Source of the DNA: Trinickia symbiotica
Lineage (GTDB): Bacteria > Pseudomonadota > Gammaproteobacteria > Burkholderiales > Burkholderiaceae
Direction of reading: 5' to 3'
Length of the DNA stretch: 64,000 nt
Assembly: GCF_002934455.1 (NCBI RefSeq)
Contig: NZ_PTIR01000023.1
Location: 1-64,000 of the forward strand
Part shown: piece after piece, positions 1 through 8,629 of the stretch
How the letters are laid out: every line of letters begins with the position of its first letter
Numbering within the stretch: position 1 is the first letter of the stretch
Translations under genes and position numbers: made by a program
Notes under the pieces: model-generated
Databases searched by the model: none
What the model saw: the letters and a program-made list of their open reading frames with translations, nothing else
Told to the model about the DNA's origin: nothing

Positions 1-82
1 GCTCAACCGCCGCGGCGCCGTTACCACTACCACCCTTCGGCACCGCCGTCTTGCGTTGCTGCATCAGCAGCAGAGAAGCGAG

Positions 83-111
83 ATTATGCAGCGTCTTTCG
101 TAGATCGTCAA
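83..111 (-). promoter_or_regulatory. Strong rRNA-type sigma-70 promoter reading leftward
   Basis: On the minus strand a -35 box TTGACG (111-106) is followed by a 17-base spacer and a -10 box CATAAT (88-83). A/T tracts upstream of the -35 box (about 112-150) resemble an UP element. The predicted transcript starts near 76 and continues off the left end through a short GCTGC...GCAGC hairpin. This arrangement is what I know from rRNA operon leaders of Burkholderia, so a 16S rRNA gene probably lies just outside the window. The promoter is seen directly; the rRNA assignment is inference. Confidence 0.72.
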
Positions 112-297
112 CGGGTTTTTGATGCTACTGCTTAAAAACCAAAAACCTGTTCGACTCGCGACAACTGCTTCCCGCCTCTCGAAGGAGCGGAATAGTAGAC
201 CACCGAACGCACTGTGACAAGGTCGTGACGAGCTTTTTTTCAGGGCGGTCTCCGCCCGGCAGCAAAGCTCCCGGAGCAAAGCCGCTTCATTGCCGCT

Positions 298-1584
298 TCA
301 TTGCCGGTGAGTGGCGCTCGTCAACGCGGCCAGGTCGATCGCCGCCCCCATCGCTTCATAGCCGGCGTCGTTGGGATGAATGCCGTCGCCACTGTCGTAG
401 TCGCGGCGCAAGCGGTCCGCGTTGGCCGGGTTGCGCAGCGCGGCATCGAAGTCGATGACGCCGTCGAAGGCGCCGCTCGTCCGAATCCATGTGTTCACGG
501 CCAGGCGGATCGCTTCGCGCGCGGGCGGCGCGCCCGCTGGCGTCAACGTCGCGCCGAAGACGCGCACGCCCCGCCGATGCGCCGCATCGATGAGCCGGCG
601 GTAGCCTTCGATGAGGTCTTGCGCCGTCACCACGCTATGCGGCGCGTCGCAGTCGAGCCCCGAGCGCCGAGGCATCGTCGCGAAATTGATATCGTTGATG
701 CCGATCAGCACGATGACTGCCTTCACGCCAGCGGGTCCGAGCGCGTCGTGCGCGAAGCGTCGTTCGAGCGCCTCCCCGTAGCAGGCGGAATCGCTGAGCA
801 AGCGGTTGCCGCTGATACCGAGATCGAGGACCGCCGTGGAGGCGCCGCCCGCTCCGGCGAGCCTTCGAGTCAAGGCGTCAGGCCACCGGCGATTCTGGTT
901 GAGGCTCGAGCGCAATCCGTCCGTGATCGAATCGCCGATCGCGGCAATCGCCGCCGACGACGCCCGCGGCACACTGATGGCCGTTACCCAGGCGTGCTGG
1001 GTGAAGCGTGTCGTATAAGCCGATCCTTCGGTATCCGCCGCATGGTCGCCAGCAGAGGAAACATAGTTGATCTGGTTCGCGACGCGATGCCATGCCGTCA
1101 TCGTCTGACCATGACGGGCGTGGACACTGATCGCATACGCCTCCCCCGCGTGCAGTTCCATCTCAGCCGCATCGCTTTCCACTTCATCACCGGGCTCGAG
1201 CACGATCGATGTGCGTCCAGCAAACGTCAATGGCACGGCGGTGGCCGGCCGAACCGCCGCGCCGCCGGCCGATTGCGCCATCACGACGTCGTCGATGGCG
1301 AGTGGCGCGCGCCCGTACGCATTGCTGATCGTGACGCGGACGCGCCGGCCCGAGAGCGTCGGGTACACGATCTCGCGCACGGTGCGGTCCGAGACGTCCG
1401 GCGCTCGGTAAAGCGGAGGCGGGTCGCGCAGTTCAGGGATCGCCTGCAAGGCGGTCGCCCAGGACGTCACCCACTGTTCAGCAGCCGTGGGCGGCGCGCC
1501 GGCTGCAGCCGAAGCGCATGGCATCGCCAAGGCGCCCAAAAGGATTCCGATGAGCCCAGCCCAGAGTCGAAGACGATTGCCCAT
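298..1584 (-). CDS. Secreted SGNH/GDSL-family hydrolase
   Basis: A 428-residue protein with an N-terminal signal peptide (cleavage probably after the Ala-Ser-Ala near residue 26). The SGNH family blocks are visible: GDSITDG at 217-223 with the nucleophile Ser219, GIND at 295-298 with the block III Asn, and D400-GIHPND with the catalytic His403. An N-terminal all-beta region of about 200 residues precedes the hydrolase domain, as in many bacterial GDSL esterases. It probably acts in the periplasm or outside the cell on an acyl or acetyl ester; the substrate cannot be told. The ATG at 1584 opens directly into the signal peptide. The gene is tail-out toward the left-edge promoter and divergent from the lipoprotein gene on its right. 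Confidence 0.85.
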   Translation of the reverse strand: MGNRLRLWAGLIGILLGALAMPCASAAAGAPPTAAEQWVTSWATALQAIPELRDPPPLYRAPDVSDRTVREIVYPTLSGRRVRVTISNAYGRAPLAIDDVVMAQSAGGAAVRPATAVPLTFAGRTSIVLEPGDEVESDAAEMELHAGEAYAISVHARHGQTMTAWHRVANQINYVSSAGDHAADTEGSAYTTRFTQHAWVTAISVPRASSAAIAAIGDSITDGLRSSLNQNRRWPDALTRRLAGAGGASTAVLDLGISGNRLLSDSACYGEALERRFAHDALGPAGVKAVIVLIGINDINFATMPRRSGLDCDAPHSVVTAQDLIEGYRRLIDAAHRRGVRVFGATLTPAGAPPAREAIRLAVNTWIRTSGAFDGVIDFDAALRNPANADRLRRDYDSGDGIHPNDAGYEAMGAAIDLAALTSATHRQ

Positions 1585-1895
1585 GTAAGTCGGCGCAATG
1601 GAAAAACGCCGATTTTGCCCTATCCGCCGGGTCGCACGGTCGCAAGACGATCTCCCCCTTTTTATTTACCCTACGGCAGGCGCCTTCCCAGTGAGCGGCC
1701 CCGGCGCCCTCCTCGCGCTTCGCTTCCAGCCCTAATTATGAGCTACAGTAGGCGGCGCGCACATGCAGCGTTTACGGAATTCGCCTCGTGTCGCGAATGC
1801 CGCGAAAAGCCCGCCGTTACTGGGTCGTCGTTAACCCAGGGGTAAATCATTTCCCCAGGCTGCCGATAAGCAAGTCTCGTCATGGAATCAGAATC
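1585..1895. other. Intergenic region between divergent genes
   Basis: About 310 bases separate the SGNH hydrolase (-) from the lipoprotein (+). They must contain both promoters. I see no convincing -35/-10 pair, repeat or RNA. Confidence 0.4.
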
Positions 1896-2270
1896 GTGAA
1901 ACTGCTCGCCAGCCTCCTCGCAGTCGCCGTCCTGGCCGGATGCGCCCAGTTGCAGACGGACGCCAACCGCCACGGCCAACCACCGGCACAACCGGCGTCG
2001 ACGAGCATCGTCGACTTCGTCATTCCGCCCGACGCGCTCGGCGCGCGCGACCCGCAGTTGACCGAAGTGCTCGGGAAGGTGGGATCGCTTGCCGCGAAAC
2101 AGCCGCAATCGACCACGGTCGTCATTGCCGCGCTGGCGCAGGACTTTCCCTATCTCAATCAGGCTGTGCAGCGCGGCATCCCGGCACGGCACGGCAACAT
2201 CGTCAATATCGAGAACGTGACGACGGGCAGTTGCCAGCCGTACAGCGTGCAGGTCAAGCCGACCGAATGA
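1896..2270 (+). CDS. Small putative lipoprotein, function unknown
   Basis: With a GTG start at 1896 the protein is 124 residues and begins MKLLASLLAVAVLAGCAQ, a classic lipoprotein signal with lipobox LAGC. An open frame extends further upstream but is not needed, and GGAA at 1884-1887 sits at ribosome-binding distance from the GTG. The mature part is Pro/Gln-rich at first, then a compact segment ending in a Cys-containing tail. I do not recognise the family. It is followed after 12 bases by a second exported protein and then a lytic transglycosylase, so the three probably form an operon acting at the envelope. A secretion or pilus accessory role is conceivable but not shown. Confidence 0.65.
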   Translation: MKLLASLLAVAVLAGCAQLQTDANRHGQPPAQPASTSIVDFVIPPDALGARDPQLTEVLGKVGSLAAKQPQSTTVVIAALAQDFPYLNQAVQRGIPARHGNIVNIENVTTGSCQPYSVQVKPTE

Positions 2271-2282
2271 CCGGAGACAGCC

Positions 2283-2711
2283 ATGCTTCGACTCGCCACC
2301 GCCGTTACCCTCTTCGCCGCTTCGCAGTGGCTCCTCGCCGCGCCGCCGGCCGACGCGCAGGCTACCGCGGCCGGCTCCACTACGGCGCTCGCGAGCAAGC
2401 CCGTGAGCGCCCAGCCGGACCAGGTCCTGCCGCCACTGCCACCGCTCACGTCGCTGCCGCCGTCTTCGGCACAGGAGGTGACGGATTCCTCCAGCGCGTC
2501 GCCGCCGCGCACGACGCGTCATTCGAAAAAAATGGCCCGCGTGACCCCGCGGCCCGGTAAAGCGGCCGAGACCACGGTCCGCGTCGTCGTCAGCCCCGAC
2601 TCACATGCCTATCTCGCGTCGGTGTCGGACAAGCTCGACGCCGTGTTGCAAGGCGGCGCGTCGAGCGTGCATGTGACGCTCGACGCCGCTTCGGTCGCAA
2701 TGGCGCGCTGA
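2283..2711 (+). CDS. Exported Pro/Ser-rich protein, function unknown
   Basis: The 142-residue product starts with a signal peptide (cleavage near the Ala-Asp-Ala around residue 25), continues with a long Pro/Ser/Thr-rich segment likely to be disordered, and ends with a short folded region of about 45 residues containing the stretch VRVVVSPDSHAYL. I do not recognise it. It lies 12 bases after the lipoprotein and 37 bases before the lytic transglycosylase on the same strand, which suggests co-transcription. It could be a periplasm-spanning tether of a small envelope complex; that is inference only. Confidence 0.6.
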   Translation: MLRLATAVTLFAASQWLLAAPPADAQATAAGSTTALASKPVSAQPDQVLPPLPPLTSLPPSSAQEVTDSSSASPPRTTRHSKKMARVTPRPGKAAETTVRVVVSPDSHAYLASVSDKLDAVLQGGASSVHVTLDAASVAMAR

Positions 2712-2748
2712 GCCGCATTCTCCCATCCAATCGATAGCGGTGGCCCCC

Positions 2749-3249
2749 ATGAAAAGAACCCAGCCCGCGCGGTTACGCTCGCGACTTGCGCTCATCGCGC
2801 AGACTCCTCGCGCTCTCGTTGCGGCGATTTTCGCTGCCGCGTGCGCAATCGTTTGCGTACCCGCTTACGCGGACAACATCGACTGTTTTGCGCAAGCTGG
2901 GGCCTATCAGGGCGTCAACCCGATGATCCTGCGCGCGATCGCGTGGTTCGAATCGAAGGGCGATCCCAACGCCGTCCACCGCAACGCGGACGGAAGCATC
3001 GACGTGGGCCAGGCCCAGATCAACTCGGTTCATTTCAATGAGCTGCGCCGCAACGGTATCCCGCCGGGCGCGCTCAAGGACGGCTGCATCAACACCTACG
3101 TTGCCGCCTGGATGGTCAAGCAGAAAATGGTTCGCTACGGCAACACCTGGCGCGCAATCGGCGCCTTCCATTCAGAGACCCCCAAGCTGCGCGATGAATA
3201 TGCGCGCAGCATCCATGCCGTGCTCGTCTCCTGGGGCGTTTCGCAGTAA
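2749..3249 (+). CDS. Exported lytic transglycosylase (SLT/VirB1/IagB type)
   Basis: A 166-residue protein with a long N-terminal signal sequence ending near ...PAYA (residue about 41) and a small soluble-lytic-transglycosylase domain. The catalytic Glu68 lies in the motif WFESKGDPNA, followed by the family's GQAQIN block and a C-terminal AYHxE-like element (GAFHSE). Such enzymes cleave peptidoglycan between MurNAc and GlcNAc and often make room for secretion or pilus machines (VirB1, IagB, BfpH). ATG 2749 was preferred over an in-frame GTG at 2740 because a GG-rich ribosome-binding stretch lies just before it. It is the last of three adjacent exported proteins. Confidence 0.85.
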   Translation: MKRTQPARLRSRLALIAQTPRALVAAIFAAACAIVCVPAYADNIDCFAQAGAYQGVNPMILRAIAWFESKGDPNAVHRNADGSIDVGQAQINSVHFNELRRNGIPPGALKDGCINTYVAAWMVKQKMVRYGNTWRAIGAFHSETPKLRDEYARSIHAVLVSWGVSQ

Positions 3250-3419
3250 GCGGGCCGGCCCTGGCGCGCCCGACAACCAAACACTGCCGGCCGCATTGTC
3301 CTGTTAAAGCGGACACTGTTTCGAGCCATCGGCGGCTTCCGCGTGAACGGACCCAGCCCTAGACTCGGCTCCACGATTACCGCACCGTCGTGCGGTTCGC
3401 AAATTCACCGGAGCCCGTC

Positions 3420-4382
3420 ATGAACAGGAAGAGTCTATTCGCGCTGGCCGCGGCACTCACTGCGTCCGTCGCGTTTGCGGCAAACGAAAGCATCCCCGCG
3501 CGTGGCAACGCTGCGCGTTATCCGACCTCCTATCGAACGATCAAAGTCGACGGCCTGAACATCTTCTACCGTGAAGCGGGCCCGAGCGACGCCCCGACGA
3601 TCTTGTTGCTGCACGGCTTTCCCTCCTCGTCACGCATGTTCGAGCCGCTCTTGGCGAGACTGTCCGACCGATACCATCTCATTGCGCCCGACTACCCGGG
3701 CTTCGGTCATAGCGACGCGCCCTCACCGAAGGACTTCGCCTATACGTTCGATCACATCGCGTCCGTGACCAACGACTTCGTCGAAACGCTCGGCCTGCGG
3801 CGCTACGTGCTCTATGCGCAGGACTACGGCGGCCCCGTCGGCTTCCGGCTTGCGATGGCGCATCCGGAACGCGTCGCCGGATTGGTGGTGCAAAACGCCG
3901 TCGCGCATGAGGATGGGCTCGGGCCGCTCTGGGAAAAGCGCCGCGCCTTCTGGGCCGATCGAGAGGCGAACGAGGCGGCGTTGCAGCGCAATTTCCTTTC
4001 TCTCGAAGCGACGAAGCAACGTCATGTGGGATCGACGCCGAATCCCGAGCGGTATGACCCGGATCTGTGGACCGGCGAATACGCGTTCCTCAGTCAGCCC
4101 GGTCAGAAAGAGATCCAGACGGATCTTTTCTACGACTACCGGACCAACGTGGCGTCCTACCCGGATTGGCAAGCCTGGCTCAGGAAGACGCAACCGGCGA
4201 CGCTCGTCGTTTGGGGACGCTATGACCCGTCGTTCCAGGTGGCGGAGGCGGCCGCCTACCGTCGCGATCTTCCCAAAGCCGACATACACGTGATCGATGC
4301 CGGCCACTTTGCGCTCGACGAGCAGCAGGATGAGGTTGCCGCGCTTATCCGCGACTTCATGCGGCGCTTGCCGCGGGGCTAA
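3420..4382 (+). CDS. Exported alpha/beta hydrolase, epoxide hydrolase/dehalogenase-like
   Basis: A 320-residue protein with an N-terminal signal peptide (MNRKSLFALAAALTASVAFA) and an alpha/beta-hydrolase fold. Visible elements are the oxyanion-hole HGFPSSS, the nucleophile elbow AQDYGGP with Asp instead of Ser, an acid in WGRYDPSF and the catalytic His in DAGHFALDE. An Asp nucleophile is typical of haloalkane dehalogenases and epoxide hydrolases, so attack on a C-O or C-halogen bond is more likely than ester hydrolysis. The start at 3420 has GGAG at 3410-3413; an upstream in-frame ATG at 3390 would destroy the signal peptide. It stands alone, just before the paa operon, but has its own spacing and no obvious link to it. 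Confidence 0.82.
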   Translation: MNRKSLFALAAALTASVAFAANESIPARGNAARYPTSYRTIKVDGLNIFYREAGPSDAPTILLLHGFPSSSRMFEPLLARLSDRYHLIAPDYPGFGHSDAPSPKDFAYTFDHIASVTNDFVETLGLRRYVLYAQDYGGPVGFRLAMAHPERVAGLVVQNAVAHEDGLGPLWEKRRAFWADREANEAALQRNFLSLEATKQRHVGSTPNPERYDPDLWTGEYAFLSQPGQKEIQTDLFYDYRTNVASYPDWQAWLRKTQPATLVVWGRYDPSFQVAEAAAYRRDLPKADIHVIDAGHFALDEQQDEVAALIRDFMRRLPRG

Positions 4383-4425
4383 TGACGTCCCACAGCGATT
4401 GCCTGCGATCATAGCCAAAATTCAT

Positions 4426-4452
4426 CAACCGACCGGTCGGTTGATTTATAAT
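4426..4452 (+). promoter_or_regulatory. PaaR operator and -10 box of the paa operon
   Basis: A perfect 18-base palindrome CAACCGACCGGTCGGTTG occupies 4426-4443 and is followed three bases later by a perfect -10 hexamer TATAAT (4447-4452), 33 bases before paaA. The -35 region is poor and lies inside or next to the palindrome. This sequence agrees with the TetR-family PaaR operator described for Burkholderia paa genes. A repressor bound here would cover the promoter; release by phenylacetyl-CoA is the expected inducing event. Confidence 0.85.
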
Positions 4453-4485
4453 CTCGTCACGCCCGACTAACGACGAGACTGTCCT

Positions 4486-5484
4486 ATGTACACGCAATCG
4501 CTCGACATTCCCGGCAATGTGGCGCCGGCCGAGGCCGGAACCGATTCGCCCGACGAGGCGCGCTTCGATGCGGTGATCGCCGCGGACGGCAAGATCGAAC
4601 CGCAGGACTGGATGCCCGATGCCTATCGGAAGACACTCGTGCGTCAGATCTCGCAGCACGCGCATTCGGAAATCGTCGGCATGTTGCCGGAGGGGAACTG
4701 GATCACGCGGGCGCCGAGCCTGAAGCGCAAGGCGATCCTGCTCGCCAAGGTGCAGGACGAAGGCGGCCACGGTCTATACCTTTATAGCGCTGCCGAAACG
4801 CTCAACGTCTCGCGCGACGCGCTCGTCGATGCGTTGCACAGCGGCCGCGCCAAGTATTCGAGCATCTTCAACTACCCGACTCCGAGCTGGGCCGACGTCG
4901 GCGTAATCGGATGGCTCGTCGACGGGGCCGCGATCATGAACCAGATTCCGCTTTGCCGCTGCACCTACGGACCCTACGCGCGCGCGATGATCCGCATCTG
5001 CAAGGAGGAATCGTTTCATCAGCGCCAAGGGTTCGACGCGCTGCTCGCGATGATGAAGGGCACGCCGGCACAACGCGAGATGGTGCAGCAAGCCGTGAAT
5101 CGCTGGTGGTGGCCGGTCCTCATGATGTTCGGCCCGAGTGACAAGGATTCCGTCCACAGCAACCAATCGGCGAAGTGGGGCATCAAGCGCATCTCAAATG
5201 ACGATCTGCGGCAGAAATTCGTCGATGCGACGGTCGAGCAGGCGAAGGTGCTCGGCGTCACGTTGCCCGATGCCGATCTCAAATGGAATGAGGCGCGCGG
5301 CCACTACGACTACGGCGTGATCGATTGGGACGAATTCTGGCGCGTCGTCAATGGCGACGGCCCCTGCAACAAAGAGCGGCTCGCCACGCGCGTCAAGGCA
5401 CACGCAGACGGTGCATGGGTCCGCGAAGCCGCCCTCGCCTATAGCGAAAAGCAGCGCCGGCGCGCGGAGCAGCTGGCAGCTTGA
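4486..5484 (+). CDS. paaA: Phenylacetyl-CoA 1,2-epoxidase, catalytic subunit PaaA
   Basis: A 332-residue, cytoplasmic diiron subunit of the ring 1,2-phenylacetyl-CoA epoxidase, which inserts one oxygen atom into the aromatic ring of phenylacetyl-CoA. Two diiron-ligand helices are visible: DEGGH (Glu92, His95) and KEESFH (Glu175, His178), with Glu62 a likely further ligand. Length matches the family. It is the first gene of the paaABCDE operon and lies directly behind the PaaR palindrome. Reducing power comes from PaaE; PaaC is the structural partner and PaaB a bridging subunit. Confidence 0.96.
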   Translation: MYTQSLDIPGNVAPAEAGTDSPDEARFDAVIAADGKIEPQDWMPDAYRKTLVRQISQHAHSEIVGMLPEGNWITRAPSLKRKAILLAKVQDEGGHGLYLYSAAETLNVSRDALVDALHSGRAKYSSIFNYPTPSWADVGVIGWLVDGAAIMNQIPLCRCTYGPYARAMIRICKEESFHQRQGFDALLAMMKGTPAQREMVQQAVNRWWWPVLMMFGPSDKDSVHSNQSAKWGIKRISNDDLRQKFVDATVEQAKVLGVTLPDADLKWNEARGHYDYGVIDWDEFWRVVNGDGPCNKERLATRVKAHADGAWVREAALAYSEKQRRRAEQLAA

Positions 5485-5563
5485 TGCCGCCCCGGCGGCG
5501 GGCGGCGGTTGCTCCCGCGCTCATATTCGTTCGCTGGTAGTCCAAGTATTAGAGGAGATCTCA

Positions 5564-5848
5564 ATGAACAAGGAATGGCCGATCTGGGAAGTATTCGTGC
5601 GCAGCAAGCAAGGCCTCGACCACAAGCATTGCGGGAGCCTTCACGCGGCCGATGCATCGATGGCGCTGCGCATGGCGCGCGACGTCTACACGCGGCGGCA
5701 GGAAGGCGTGAGCATCTGGGTCGTGCCGGCAGCGGCGATCACGGCCTCCGATCCGCACGATAAGGCGGACTTGTTCGAGCCGGCCGGCGACAAGATCTAC
5801 CGCCACCCGACGTTCTATACGCTGCCCGATGAAGTCAATCACATGTGA
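5564..5848 (+). CDS. paaB: Phenylacetyl-CoA epoxidase subunit PaaB
   Basis: A 94-residue protein beginning MNKEWPIWEVFVRSKQGL, the standard start of PaaB, and covering the usual length of the family. PaaB has no catalytic residues of its own and links PaaAC heterodimers in the epoxidase complex. A strong AGGAG lies just before ATG 5564; the longer reading frame upstream is not used. It is 79 bases after paaA and 10 bases before paaC, in the same operon. Confidence 0.96.
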   Translation: MNKEWPIWEVFVRSKQGLDHKHCGSLHAADASMALRMARDVYTRRQEGVSIWVVPAAAITASDPHDKADLFEPAGDKIYRHPTFYTLPDEVNHM

Positions 5849-5858
5849 GCGAGCCAAG

Positions 5859-6659
5859 ATGACGACGTCCGAACATCTCGCTTATGTGCTGCGCCTGGCC
5901 GACAACGCGCTGATTCTCGGCCAGCGCAACGCCGAATGGTGCGGGCACGGCCCGGTACTGGAAGAAGACATCGCGCTCGCCAATATGAGCCTCGATCTCA
6001 TCGGCCAGGCGCGGCTGCTCTACTCCCATGCGGCCACACTCGAAACCATGGCGACCGGCGCGAACAAGACCGAAGACGACTATGCGTACTTCCGGACCGA
6101 GCGCGAGTTCGCCAATTACACGCTCGTCGAACTGCCGCACGTCGGGCCGCTCAGCGGCACCGCGCGAGCCGATCGCGATTACGCGGTGACGATCGTGCGC
6201 AACTTTCTCTACGCGGCGCTGATGGTCCAGCTCTGGCCCGCGCTCGAAGCTTCGAATGACGCGCAACTGGCGGCGATCGCTTCGAAGTCGGTCAAGGAGA
6301 CGCGCTATCACCTGCATCACGCGCGCGACTGGCTCGTGCGCTTCGGCGACGGCACCGACGAATCGCACGGGCGCGCCCAGGCGGCGCTCGACTATCTGAT
6401 GCCCTATACGCGCGAGTTTTTTGCCCCGGACGCGCTGGAAGACGCGGTTGCCGCCTCCGGCATCGGCGTGCGCGCGGCCGACTTCGAAGCGGCGTGGAAG
6501 GCGGAAGTCGAAGGAGCGCTCAGCGAAGCGACGCTCGCGCTGCCCGAGCCGGTGCAACACGTGACGACGGGCAAGCTCGGCGAGCATTCGGAACACATCG
6601 GCTATTTGCTTGCCGAGATGCAAAGCGTTGCGCGGCAGCATCCCGGCGCTACCTGGTGA
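5859..6659 (+). CDS. paaC: Phenylacetyl-CoA epoxidase structural subunit PaaC
   Basis: A 266-residue ferritin-like protein that pairs with PaaA. The ATG at 5859 gives MTTSEHLAYVLRLADN, the family's normal N terminus; an earlier in-frame ATG at 5829 overlaps paaB. The diiron-ligand pattern is degenerate, as usual for this non-catalytic subunit, while the conserved GQRNAEWCGHGP block is present near residues 23-34. It follows paaB after 10 bases. Confidence 0.95.
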   Translation: MTTSEHLAYVLRLADNALILGQRNAEWCGHGPVLEEDIALANMSLDLIGQARLLYSHAATLETMATGANKTEDDYAYFRTEREFANYTLVELPHVGPLSGTARADRDYAVTIVRNFLYAALMVQLWPALEASNDAQLAAIASKSVKETRYHLHHARDWLVRFGDGTDESHGRAQAALDYLMPYTREFFAPDALEDAVAASGIGVRAADFEAAWKAEVEGALSEATLALPEPVQHVTTGKLGEHSEHIGYLLAEMQSVARQHPGATW

Positions 6660-6747
6660 TAGGGACGCCCGCCCCGCCCAGCGCACAAGCCGGCAAAAAC
6701 GCGCGACGACATTCGCCCATATGTTCAGGACCACGAATCGATCGACC

Positions 6748-7356
6748 ATGACGCATACAGCTTCCACCACCGCCGCCGCGAAACCGGCGCGAGCGGCCGA
6801 CCCAGCGCTCGTGCGAGCGTGGTCGGTGCTCGAGTCGGTACCCGACCCGGAGATTCCCGTCGTGTCCATTCGCGAGCTCGGCATCTTGCGCGACGTGCGG
6901 AAATCGGTCGATGGCGTACTCGAGGTCGTCATCACGCCGACGTACTCGGGATGCCCGGCAATGGCGCAAATCGCGGAAGACATCGCCCATGCGCTCGATG
7001 ACGCGGACCTCGGCCCTTATCGCATCGAGACCGTGCTGGCACCGGCCTGGACGACCGACTGGATCAGCGAGGCCGCACGCGAAAAGCTGCGCGCGTATGG
7101 CATCGCGCCGCCTTCGGGCCGATGCGGTGTGAACGACGCGGCGTCCCAGCCAAGCGTCGCCGTCGAGCACACCATCCGGTTCGCGCCGCGCGCGAGCAAC
7201 TCGAGCGCTTCAAATGGCTCGGGCGCGACACCTGCCTGCCCACGATGCGGCTCAGTCCACACGCAGCGTCTTGCGCAATTCGGCTCGACGGCATGCAAAG
7301 CGCTCTACCGCTGTCTCGACTGCCGCGAGCCTTTCGACTATTTCAAACCCTACTGA
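6748..7356 (+). CDS. paaD: Phenylacetate degradation protein PaaD (MIP18/DUF59 type)
   Basis: A 202-residue protein with an N-terminal MIP18/DUF59 domain (VPDPEIPVVSIRELGIL, then TPTYSGCPAM) and a C-terminal zinc-ribbon with CPRCGS and CLDCREP pairs. PaaD is needed for epoxidase activity and is thought to help assemble the Fe-S or diiron centres of the complex. Two in-frame ATGs exist (6721 and 6748); 6748 was chosen because it gives the usual MTHTAS-like start, but the earlier one cannot be excluded. It lies between paaC and paaE. Confidence 0.93.
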   Translation: MTHTASTTAAAKPARAADPALVRAWSVLESVPDPEIPVVSIRELGILRDVRKSVDGVLEVVITPTYSGCPAMAQIAEDIAHALDDADLGPYRIETVLAPAWTTDWISEAAREKLRAYGIAPPSGRCGVNDAASQPSVAVEHTIRFAPRASNSSASNGSGATPACPRCGSVHTQRLAQFGSTACKALYRCLDCREPFDYFKPY

Positions 7357-7365
7357 CATCCGGCC

Positions 7366-8454
7366 ATGGCGACTCCGCAATTCCATGCACTGCGTATCCG
7401 CGACGTGCGCCCCGAGACGGCCGACTCCGTCACCGTCTCGTTCGAAGTGCCATCCGAGCTGCGCGAGCAATATCGGTTCACGCAAGGCCAGTTCGTGACG
7501 CTGAAAACGCATGTCGACGGCGTGGAAACGCGCCGCTCCTATTCGATCTGCGTCGGCGTCACCGATTACGATCGCGACGGCGAATTGCGCATCGGCATCA
7601 AGCGAGTGCGCGGCGGACGCTTCTCGAACTTCGCGTTCGACACATTGAAGCCGGGCCATACGATCGACGTCATGACGCCCGACGGCCGCTTCTTCACTCA
7701 TCTGAACGCCGAGCACGGCAAGCAATACGTCGCCTTCGCGGGCGGCTCGGGCATCACGCCGGTGCTCGCGATCGTCAAGACCACGCTCGAGCTCGAGCCG
7801 CGCAGCACCTTCGTGCTCGTCTACGGCAATCGCGACGTCGATTCAATCATGTTCGCAGAAGAGCTGGAGGATCTGAAGAACCGGTACATGAGCCGCTTCA
7901 TGCTCTACCACGTGCTCTCCGACGATGTTCAGGAGGCCGAACTATTCAACGGAATGCTCGATCAGGCGAAATGCGCCGCCTTTCTCGAGACGCTCGTGCC
8001 GGCGGGCGAGATCGACGAGGCGTTCATTTGCGGCCCCGCGCCGATGATGGACGCGGCGGAAGCCGCGCTGAAGGCGGCGGGCGTCGACGAGACCCGGATT
8101 CACGTCGAGCGCTTCGGCACGCCGCTGCCCCAGGCTGGAGCCCCCGTCATCGAGATCACGGAGACGACGCCTGCCGCCGAGCTCGAGATCGTCCTCGACG
8201 GCAAGCGGCGCAAGCTGCGCCTTCCTTATGAGGGCGCAAGCCTGCTCGACGTCGGGCTGCATGCGGGGCTCGCGCTGCCCTATGCGTGCAAGGGCGGCGT
8301 CTGCTGTACCTGCCGCGCCAAGGTGCTCGAAGGCGAGGTGCGGATGGAGAAGAACTACACGCTGGAAGAGCATGAGATCCGTGACGGTTTCGTCCTGACC
8401 TGTCAGTGCCATCCGGTCAGCGAGCGCGTGGTCGTCAGCTACGACGAGCGCTGA
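7366..8454 (+). CDS. paaE: Phenylacetyl-CoA epoxidase reductase PaaE
   Basis: A 362-residue NADPH-dependent reductase that feeds electrons to PaaA. Order of domains: FAD-binding (RRSYSICVG for flavin, near residues 61-69), NAD(P)-binding (AGGSGITPVLAI near 126-137, then ICGPAPMMDA), and a C-terminal plant-type ferredoxin with cluster ligands in ACKGGVCCTC plus a later LTCQC. It starts nine bases after paaD and ends the catabolic operon. Confidence 0.96.
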   Translation: MATPQFHALRIRDVRPETADSVTVSFEVPSELREQYRFTQGQFVTLKTHVDGVETRRSYSICVGVTDYDRDGELRIGIKRVRGGRFSNFAFDTLKPGHTIDVMTPDGRFFTHLNAEHGKQYVAFAGGSGITPVLAIVKTTLELEPRSTFVLVYGNRDVDSIMFAEELEDLKNRYMSRFMLYHVLSDDVQEAELFNGMLDQAKCAAFLETLVPAGEIDEAFICGPAPMMDAAEAALKAAGVDETRIHVERFGTPLPQAGAPVIEITETTPAAELEIVLDGKRRKLRLPYEGASLLDVGLHAGLALPYACKGGVCCTCRAKVLEGEVRMEKNYTLEEHEIRDGFVLTCQCHPVSERVVVSYDER

Positions 8455-8629
8455 AGCGCGAATCGCCGCCGCATCGAGCCGCCGTTCGCCCGGCGGCTTT
8501 CGCGTAGACTAGCGCCGCACGCGCCACGCATTGGGGGCGAGGCGTTCGATCCGGCCGCGCAGGCGCGATCCGATGGCGTCGCCTCACATCGCTGGCAACG
8601 CTAAGCCGCCAACCAACAACCACAGCGTC

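Noticed and set aside
301-1845. 514-codon frame on the plus strand
   Set aside because: Opposite the SGNH hydrolase, which has all family blocks.
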